Shown here: positions 33,934-38,900 of the stretch, one piece after another
Position numbering within the stretch: the first letter of the stretch is position 1
Layout of the letters: every line of letters begins with the position of its first letter
Origin: Methylovulum sp.
GTDB lineage: Bacteria > Pseudomonadota > Gammaproteobacteria > Methylococcales > Methylomonadaceae
Assembly (NCBI GenBank): GCA_030653435.1
Contig: JAURZI010000081.1
Location: 1 to 38,900 of the forward strand
DNA: 38,900 bases
Reading direction: 5' to 3'
Position numbers and translations under genes: made by a program
Notes under the pieces: generated by a model
What the model was told of the DNA's origin: nothing
The model's database searches: none
The model's input: the letters and a program-made list of their open reading frames with translations, nothing else

Positions 33934-34779
33934 TTGAACCCCAACGCCTTGCAAAAAGCGGCAAACATCCCACAATCCCAAGGCTGGCAAGCCCAACTAG
34001 AACTGGGCTTCGAACATAAATACGGCAAAACCGTACTGGCGCAACGCCGCCATATCGGCCCGTTAACGGTGCAGCGGCCCTTTTATCCCGAAGGCGAGGT
34101 ATGCCATGTCTATGTGTTGCATCCACCTGGCGGCGTTGTGGCGGGGGATAACTTGACGATAGCCGTTAACGCCGCGACGGGTAGCGCTGCGTTGGTTACG
34201 ACACCTGCGGCGGGCAAGTTTTACCGTAGCGACGGCAAGCTGGCGCGGCAACAACTGGCGTTGACGGTAGCGGCGGGTGCATCGTTGGAATGGTTGCCGC
34301 AGGAAACGATTATTTACGAAGGCGCACAAGTGGCGTCGGATGTGCGTTTGGATTTGGCGGCCGACGCGCGCTTTATCGGCTGGGAAATCCTTGCACTGGG
34401 ACGGCCTGCCGCGCAGGAAGGTTTCACTACAGGTGACGTCGCTATGAATTGGCAAATCTTCCGCGCTGGCGAGTTGTTTTATCGTGAACGCATGCGGATA
34501 GATGCCGGGGCGTTTGCCGCCAACTGGGGCTTAAACGGGCATTCCGCCTGCGGGACGATGTTCGCGTGCCCTGCCACGGCGTTGCAGTTGGCGGCAGTAC
34601 ACGCATTGATTGGCGAGGCTTCCGGGCGTGGCGTGACGTTGTTGGGCGATATGCTGGTCTGCCGAGCCCTGGACAGCCGCGCCGACCGGTTACGCGATTT
34701 TTTCCAGCAGGTTTGGCGTTTGTTGCGGCCGGATGTTGTTGGCCGCGATGCTTGTGCGCCGCGTATTTGGGCGACTTGA
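33934..34779 (+). CDS. ureD: Urease accessory protein UreD
   Basis: The 281-residue protein has the UreD pattern: GPLTVQRPFYPEGEVCHVYV and LHPPGGVVAGDNLTI near residues 40-75, PAAGKFYRSDG, EWLPQETIIYEGA, and the C-terminal ending CAPRIWAT. UreD (UreH) is the first chaperone to bind apo-urease and, with UreF and UreG, enables nickel delivery and carbamylation of the active-site lysine. The only usable start is TTG 33934, since the frame is closed upstream at 33907-33909 and offers no ATG or GTG; the family N-terminus fits it. It is followed not by ureA directly but by a small cysteine-rich gene. Confidence 0.93.
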   Translation: MNPNALQKAANIPQSQGWQAQLELGFEHKYGKTVLAQRRHIGPLTVQRPFYPEGEVCHVYVLHPPGGVVAGDNLTIAVNAATGSAALVTTPAAGKFYRSDGKLARQQLALTVAAGASLEWLPQETIIYEGAQVASDVRLDLAADARFIGWEILALGRPAAQEGFTTGDVAMNWQIFRAGELFYRERMRIDAGAFAANWGLNGHSACGTMFACPATALQLAAVHALIGEASGRGVTLLGDMLVCRALDSRADRLRDFFQQVWRLLRPDVVGRDACAPRIWAT

Positions 34780-34806
34780 TTAACCAGGAATGGCGTTTGC
34801 CCTTTT

Positions 34807-34826
34807 ATCAATCAATCAATCAATCA
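34807..34826 (+). repeat. Tetranucleotide repeat (ATCA)5 before the GDCCVxC gene
   Basis: Five tandem ATCA units end 14 bases before the ATG of the small cysteine-rich gene. Slippage could change the spacing of its translation signals. With five units, variation would be slow, and no effect can be shown from sequence. Confidence 0.7.
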
Positions 34827-34840
34827 ACCAAGAAAAATAA

Positions 34841-35059
34841 ATGCCAACACTCATCCTTGAATCAACAGTCACTTGTCCAGAATGCGGTCATACAAAACTG
34901 GAGATCATGCCAACTGATGCTTGCCTGTGGTTTTATGAATGCGAAGCTTGTCATGGGCTGCTACGCCCGAAGGCCGGTGATTGTTGTGTTTTTTGTTCTT
35001 ATGCCACGATACCGTGCCCACCTATGCAGCAAAGTGGTAAAAATTGCTGTAGCCAATAA
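34841..35059 (+). CDS. Small cysteine-rich GDCCVxC-motif protein
   Basis: The 72-residue protein has two CxxC-type pairs: Cys12 and Cys15 in TCPECGHTK, and Cys35 and Cys38 in YECEACHGLL. It then has the motif GDCCVFCSYATIPCPPMQ (about residues 47-64) and a final CC. It belongs to the small family named for the GDCCVxC motif, in which one cysteine position is selenocysteine in some organisms; here all are ordinary Cys codons. The fold suggests a zinc ribbon. Function is unknown; relatives I recall occur near metal or metalloid genes. Its place between ureD and ureA is unusual and could point to a role in nickel handling, which is speculation. Confidence 0.8.
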   Translation: MPTLILESTVTCPECGHTKLEIMPTDACLWFYECEACHGLLRPKAGDCCVFCSYATIPCPPMQQSGKNCCSQ

Positions 35060-35160
35060 CATTATGTGGGTTTCGTTGTCGGCATTTTTTGCTTGCAATA
35101 TCAACACATCAGTGGCGCACCATTGAAATCAACCTTCTTTTGTGAATACTGGAAACCACT

Positions 35161-35463
35161 ATGCAACTGACACTACATGAGAAAGACAAGTTATTGATCT
35201 TCACCGCAGCTTTGTTGGCAGAGCGGCGCAAAGCCCGTGGCCTGCGGCTGAATTATCCCGAAGCCGTCGCGTATATTTCTGCGGCCATTATGGAAGGAGC
35301 CAGGGACGGGCGCAGCGTTGCCGAGCTGATGGAATACGGGCGCACCTTGTTAAGCCGGGATGATGTCATGGACGGCATCAGCGAGATGTTGCCGGACGTG
35401 CAGGTGGAAGCGACGTTTCCTGATGGCACGAAATTGGTCACGGTGCACAACCCGATAGCTTAG
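35161..35463 (+). CDS. ureA: Urease gamma subunit UreA
   Basis: The 100-residue protein matches UreA over its full length: [20 protein letters not shown], the conserved [28 protein letters not shown] and the ending [12 protein letters not shown]. It forms the alpha-beta-gamma trimer unit of urease in the cytoplasm. Urease hydrolyses urea to ammonia and carbamate, hence CO2. The separate ureA, ureB and ureC genes are the usual bacterial arrangement. A 100-bp gap separates it from the upstream small gene; I see no clear signal there. Confidence 0.97.
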   Translation: MQLTLHEKDKLLIFTAALLAERRKARGLRLNYPEAVAYISAAIMEGARDGRSVAELMEYGRTLLSRDDVMDGISEMLPDVQVEATFPDGTKLVTVHNPIA

Positions 35464-35519
35464 GTCGCGCTGACGCTTTTATGCCCTATGGGTAACCTCA
35501 ACACATTTTAGGAGACGCC

Positions 35520-35852
35520 ATGATCCCCGGAGAAATCATCCCCGCCGCTGGCGAGATTGAGTTAAACGCCGATTGCCCGACGCTGACCCTGGTAGTTGCC
35601 AACAGCGGCGACCGCCCGATACAAGTCGGCTCGCATTATCATTTTTATGAAACTAATCCGGCCTTGCATTTTGACCGCGAATTGGCGCGGGGCTTCCGTC
35701 TGGATATTCCGGCAGGCACGGCGGTGCGCTTCGAGCCTGGACAGCAGCGGCAAATCCAGTTGGTGCCGTTCGGCGGTTTGCGCCGTGTTTACGGGTTTCG
35801 GCAAGCGGTCATGGGCTGTTTGGATGCCAAACCAGCAGAGGCTAAGTTATGA
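35520..35852 (+). CDS. ureB: Urease beta subunit UreB
   Basis: The 110-residue protein starts [16 protein letters not shown] and carries [18 protein letters not shown] and [20 protein letters not shown], the standard UreB signatures. It is a structural subunit that packs on UreC and helps shape the active-site entrance. AGGAG lies seven bases before the ATG. The stop overlaps the ureC start by ATGA, so the subunits are made in a coupled way. It is 56 bases downstream of ureA. Confidence 0.97.
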   Translation: MIPGEIIPAAGEIELNADCPTLTLVVANSGDRPIQVGSHYHFYETNPALHFDRELARGFRLDIPAGTAVRFEPGQQRQIQLVPFGGLRRVYGFRQAVMGCLDAKPAEAKL

Positions 35853-37552
35853 GCAAAATCAGCAGATCAGCCTACGCGGATATGTTCGGCCCGACCACGG
35901 GCGATAAAGTCCGTTTGGGCGATAGCGAATTGTTTTTACAAGTCGAAGCCGACCGCACTTTTTATGGCGAAGAAGTTAAATTCGGCGGCGGCAAGGTCAT
36001 CCGCGACGGCATGGGGCAAAGCCAGGTGGATTCCTTTACCGCGATGGATTTGGTGATTACCAATGCGCTGGTCGTCGATTACTGGGGCATCATCAAGGCC
36101 GATGTCGGTGTTAAAAACGGGCGCATCGCCGCGATAGGCAAAGCGGGCAATCCCGACATCCAATCCGGCGTGGACATGATTATCGGCCCCGGCACGGAAA
36201 TTATCGCGGGCGAAGGCAATATCCTGACGGCAGGCGGTATAGACGCGCATATCCATTTCATCTGCCCGCAACAAATTGAAGAAGCGTTGAATTCCGGCGT
36301 GACGACGATGATAGGCGGCGGCACCGGCCCCGCGACGGGCACAAATGCCACCACTTGCACGCCAGGCCCGTGGCATATACAGCAAATGCTGTTGGCCTTG
36401 GACGGCTTTGCTATGAATTTCGGCTTGCTGGGTAAAGGCAACGCCAGCTTGCCCGGCGCGTTGGAAGAGCAAATCCAAGCCGGGGCGATGGGTTTGAAAC
36501 TGCACGAAGACTGGGGCACAACGCCCGCCGCGATAGATTGCTGCCTGGGCGTCGCCGAGCGCTTCGATGTGCAGGTGGCGATCCACACCGACACGCTGAA
36601 CGAATCCGGTTTTGTCGAGGACACCATCGCCGCGTTCCAAGGCCGCACGATACATACCTATCATACTGAAGGCGCGGGCGGCGGCCATGCGCCGGACATC
36701 ATCAAGGCCTGCGGATTGCCGAATGTGCTGCCGTCATCCACCAACCCCACGCGGCCTTACACCGTCAATACCGTGGACGAGCATCTGGATATGCTGATGG
36801 TTTGCCATCATCTCGACCCCAGCATTCCCGAAGACGTCGCCTTCGCCGAATCACGTATCCGCCGGGAAACTATCGCCGCCGAAGACATCCTGCACGACTT
36901 GGGCGCGTTCTCGATGATTTCGTCGGATTCGCAGGCGATGGGCAGAGTCGGTGAAGTGATTATTCGCACCTGGCAAACCGCGCATAAAATGAAAATCCAG
37001 CGCGGCGCATTGCCCGAAGACGGCGCGGATAACGACAATTTCCGCATCAAACGCTATATCGCCAAGTACACGATCAATCCCGCCATCAGTCACGGCATCG
37101 CCCATGAAGTTGGCTCGATAGAAATTGGCAAACTCGCCGATTTGGTGCTGTGGAATCCGGCGTTTTTCGGCGTAAAACCTAGCCTGGTTTTAAAAGGTGG
37201 TCTGATTGCCGCCGCCGCGATGGGCGACCCCAACGCGTCGATACCCACCCCGCAACCCGTACATTATCGGCCTATGTTCGGGGCGTTCGGCGTCACCGCA
37301 GCCGCCACGTCGATGATTTTCCTGCCGCAAGCGGCGGTGGCAGGCGGCGTGACGACTGCGTTAGGTTTGCATAAACGCATAGGCGTCGTCAAAAATACCC
37401 GTAACATCGGCAAGAAGGATTTGATTCATAATGCATACCAACCCGTGATGGAAGTTGACCCGCAAACTTATGCGGTACGGGCGGACGGGCAGTTGTTGAC
37501 GTGTGAACCGGTGGCGGTGTTGCCGTTTGCTCAGCGGTATTTTTTGTTTTGA
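35849..37552 (+). CDS. ureC: Urease alpha (catalytic) subunit UreC
   Basis: The 567-residue protein has the normal length and all catalytic features. The nickel ligands His134 and His136 are in [10 protein letters not shown], the bridging Lys217 is in [10 protein letters not shown] at the same number as in Klebsiella urease, and further ligands are in [10 protein letters not shown] and [14 protein letters not shown]. The flap segment [20 protein letters not shown] carries the mobile catalytic His. The last Asp ligand is in [12 protein letters not shown]. The protein should be active if matured. The maturation genes ureE, ureF and ureG, which often follow ureC, are not here; the next gene is unrelated and AT-rich. 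Confidence 0.98.
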   Translation: MSKISRSAYADMFGPTTGDKVRLGDSELFLQVEADRTFYGEEVKFGGGKVIRDGMGQSQVDSFTAMDLVITNALVVDYWGIIKADVGVKNGRIAAIGKAGNPDIQSGVDMIIGPGTEIIAGEGNILTAGGIDAHIHFICPQQIEEALNSGVTTMIGGGTGPATGTNATTCTPGPWHIQQMLLALDGFAMNFGLLGKGNASLPGALEEQIQAGAMGLKLHEDWGTTPAAIDCCLGVAERFDVQVAIHTDTLNESGFVEDTIAAFQGRTIHTYHTEGAGGGHAPDIIKACGLPNVLPSSTNPTRPYTVNTVDEHLDMLMVCHHLDPSIPEDVAFAESRIRRETIAAEDILHDLGAFSMISSDSQAMGRVGEVIIRTWQTAHKMKIQRGALPEDGADNDNFRIKRYIAKYTINPAISHGIAHEVGSIEIGKLADLVLWNPAFFGVKPSLVLKGGLIAAAAMGDPNASIPTPQPVHYRPMFGAFGVTAAATSMIFLPQAAVAGGVTTALGLHKRIGVVKNTRNIGKKDLIHNAYQPVMEVDPQTYAVRADGQLLTCEPVAVLPFAQRYFLF

Positions 37553-37657
37553 GTCATTGGATGTAGGATAGGCTGATGTTAGGAAGCCCATCAAAAAATC
37601 ACTTCCTGTTTCTTTGCCATCCTATCTCACTAAACAACCATCTCAATAAAGCTGATT

Positions 37658-38800
37658 ATGAATCGTTCAAAGTACTTCAATTACATAAGTGACAAACTTA
37701 ATGAGTTTGCCAGCCTAATTCTATTGAGAGGTAGCTTTAATCTTCTCGATTACCATATTCACTCGGAAAGATTTTTTCGGGACTTTTTTAATATGCTATT
37801 TGATTTGAAGCTGGTAAAAACAGCGGATCACAATGAGCCTGGGATTGATTTAGTCGATGAAAATAATCGAATTGTAGTCTCGGTATCCTCAACATCTACC
37901 AAAGATAAGATAGAACGTTCTTTAAAAAAAGTTAATCCAAAGTATTCTGGCTACAAATTCAAATTTATTTCTATATCTAAAGATGCAGACCAGCTAAAAA
38001 CAAAATCTTATTCAAATCCGCATAATTTGATGTTTGAACCAGCAGTAGATATCTATGATATTCAAACATTGCTGGGTTTGATTTTGGAAATGGAAATTGA
38101 CCCGCTAGGAAATATTTTTAGTTTTATAAAGAATGAGCTTGGTGGCGGAATTCTTTCTCAAGAATTAAAGCCAATTGATAGTTTAAAAGACTATCTTACA
38201 GATATTGAGAATTGGAAAGAAATCGAGACTGAAGATATAGGTTACTACTATGAACTACATCCAGAATTCAAAATCATAACGAACAGCGACTTTCATGAAA
38301 AATATGAAGAACCGTGGTGTTCTCGATTTTACAGACCCGAGTCATCCCTATATGAATATTTCGTTAAATACCAAGACACTATGTTGTCTACAGTTTGTAT
38401 AGTTGGCTGTAATGGTGCTAGATTTTTTACGGCTGTGCCTTCAATATGGCTTAGAGATTCAACAACCGATTATTTTTATTCATATTATCTCATTAAGGAT
38501 TCCATTGAATATTTAGTTGGTGAATTGATTCAAGAAAAAATAGTGGCTGCAAATTTAAGTAATTCTTTGATTGACAAAGATATTAGAATATTTGAGTCGG
38601 AAGAGCTTGCAAGGCAATCAATTGATGACGATTTTTCCAATAATGGGTACGAGTATATTTACTATAGCTTTGATAAGAAAACTCAAGTTTATTCTCGAAT
38701 TGTGGGAGGCGATAAGGAAGAGTTACCATTGCGCTGGCTACAATGGTGGGGAAATTTAAAGCAATTACAGTTGAAATCAATGTTTCCCGGACTTCTTTAG
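37658..38800 (+). CDS. SMEK-domain protein of unknown function, AT-rich
   Basis: The 380-residue protein has an N-terminal region (about 1-140) that matches what I know as the SMEK domain. The core is SKYFNYISDKLNEFASLILL, then IHSERFFRDFFNMLFDL, then IDLVDENNRIVVSVSSTST and YKFKFISISKDAD. This domain occurs in mobile, sporadic genes thought to belong to conflict or defence systems; its activity is not established. The Asp-x(n)-VVSVSS layout hints at a nuclease-like core, but this is weak. Residues 150-380 are not recognised. Base composition is far more AT-rich than the neighbours, and rare AT-ending codons dominate, so recent transfer is likely. It stands alone, between ureC and a palindromic repeat at the edge. 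No partner gene is in view. Confidence 0.72.
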   Translation: MNRSKYFNYISDKLNEFASLILLRGSFNLLDYHIHSERFFRDFFNMLFDLKLVKTADHNEPGIDLVDENNRIVVSVSSTSTKDKIERSLKKVNPKYSGYKFKFISISKDADQLKTKSYSNPHNLMFEPAVDIYDIQTLLGLILEMEIDPLGNIFSFIKNELGGGILSQELKPIDSLKDYLTDIENWKEIETEDIGYYYELHPEFKIITNSDFHEKYEEPWCSRFYRPESSLYEYFVKYQDTMLSTVCIVGCNGARFFTAVPSIWLRDSTTDYFYSYYLIKDSIEYLVGELIQEKIVAANLSNSLIDKDIRIFESEELARQSIDDDFSNNGYEYIYYSFDKKTQVYSRIVGGDKEELPLRWLQWWGNLKQLQLKSMFPGLL

Positions 38801-38859
38801 CTCCCAAGCACCCGCTCTCATCGTTATACACAACACTGTCCCGTCTCCGGAATCCCCCG

Positions 38860-38900
38860 GTAGGGCGTGCCGTGCGCGCCTTAGCTTCCAAGGCGCGCAC
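38860..38900. repeat. GTAGGGCGTGCC palindrome, cut by the window end
   Basis: The left arm begins GTAGGGCGTGCCGTGCGCGC at 38860. After the seven-base loop AGCTTCC, the complementary AAGGCGCGCAC runs to the last base. The rest of the right arm is presumably outside the window. It lies 60 bases after the SMEK gene. Confidence 0.75.

Noticed and set aside
34566-35126. 186-codon frame overlapping the end of ureD and the small cysteine-rich gene
   Set aside because: It is a shadow frame. Both overlapped genes have clear family motifs in their own frames.
1-38900. tRNA, rRNA, CRISPR, riboswitch and prophage signals
   Set aside because: I looked for cloverleaf arms with T-loop motifs, regular spaced repeats and phage genes, and found none that could be supported. 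A covariance-model search would settle small RNAs.

Overview
The window reads as chromosomal DNA of a gammaproteobacterium, most probably an aerobic methanotroph of the Methylococcales. This is inferred from protein style and from gene content (Slp/YeaY-YoaA-TsaB neighbourhood, DabA/DabB, urt and ure genes, dispersed GTAGGG palindromes). No pmo, mxa or rRNA gene is present to prove it. Coding density is high, and I see no tRNA, rRNA, CRISPR array or phage genes.

Left part (1-9455). An insertion-sequence transposase is cut by the window edge. It is followed by a Slp-family lipoprotein, a YoaA/DinG helicase overlapping tsaB, a cupin protein, and cfa facing them across a strong hairpin. After a 630-bp repeat-bearing gap come a heme d1-type radical SAM gene (nirJ) with no other d1 genes in view, and a tight four-gene operon: two DUF1538 membrane proteins, a P-II-like protein and a CBS-pair protein. 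That operon is the best candidate here for an undescribed system, a nucleotide- or metabolite-gated two-subunit transporter.

Middle part (9456-20352). A cold-shock gene with its own terminator is followed by an amino-acid permease and by dabB-dabA, the energy-coupled CO2-hydration (inorganic carbon uptake) pair. Next is a 1216-residue membrane protein of unknown function with a large periplasmic-binding-protein-like region. A palindromic repeat sits between dabB and dabA, and the dabA start region is duplicated on both sides of it.

Right part (20353-37552) is a urea island. An NCS1-transporter/histidine-kinase/receiver fusion, a LuxR-type response regulator and an exported protein of unknown function are on the minus strand. 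Divergent from them run an outer-membrane porin, urtABCDE (urea ABC transporter), a HupE/UreJ permease, ureD, a small GDCCVxC protein and ureABC. Urea would cross the outer membrane by the porin, be bound by UrtA, be imported by UrtBCDE and be split by urease to ammonia and CO2. The fused sensor probably reports urea or a related compound. The ureEFG maturation genes are not in the window.

The right edge holds an AT-rich SMEK-domain gene, probably acquired horizontally, and a truncated palindrome. Two related palindrome families (GTAGGGCGTGCC type and GTAGGGTACGC type) are scattered through the window. The second type is confined to the urea island, where copies occur at several of its gene junctions.
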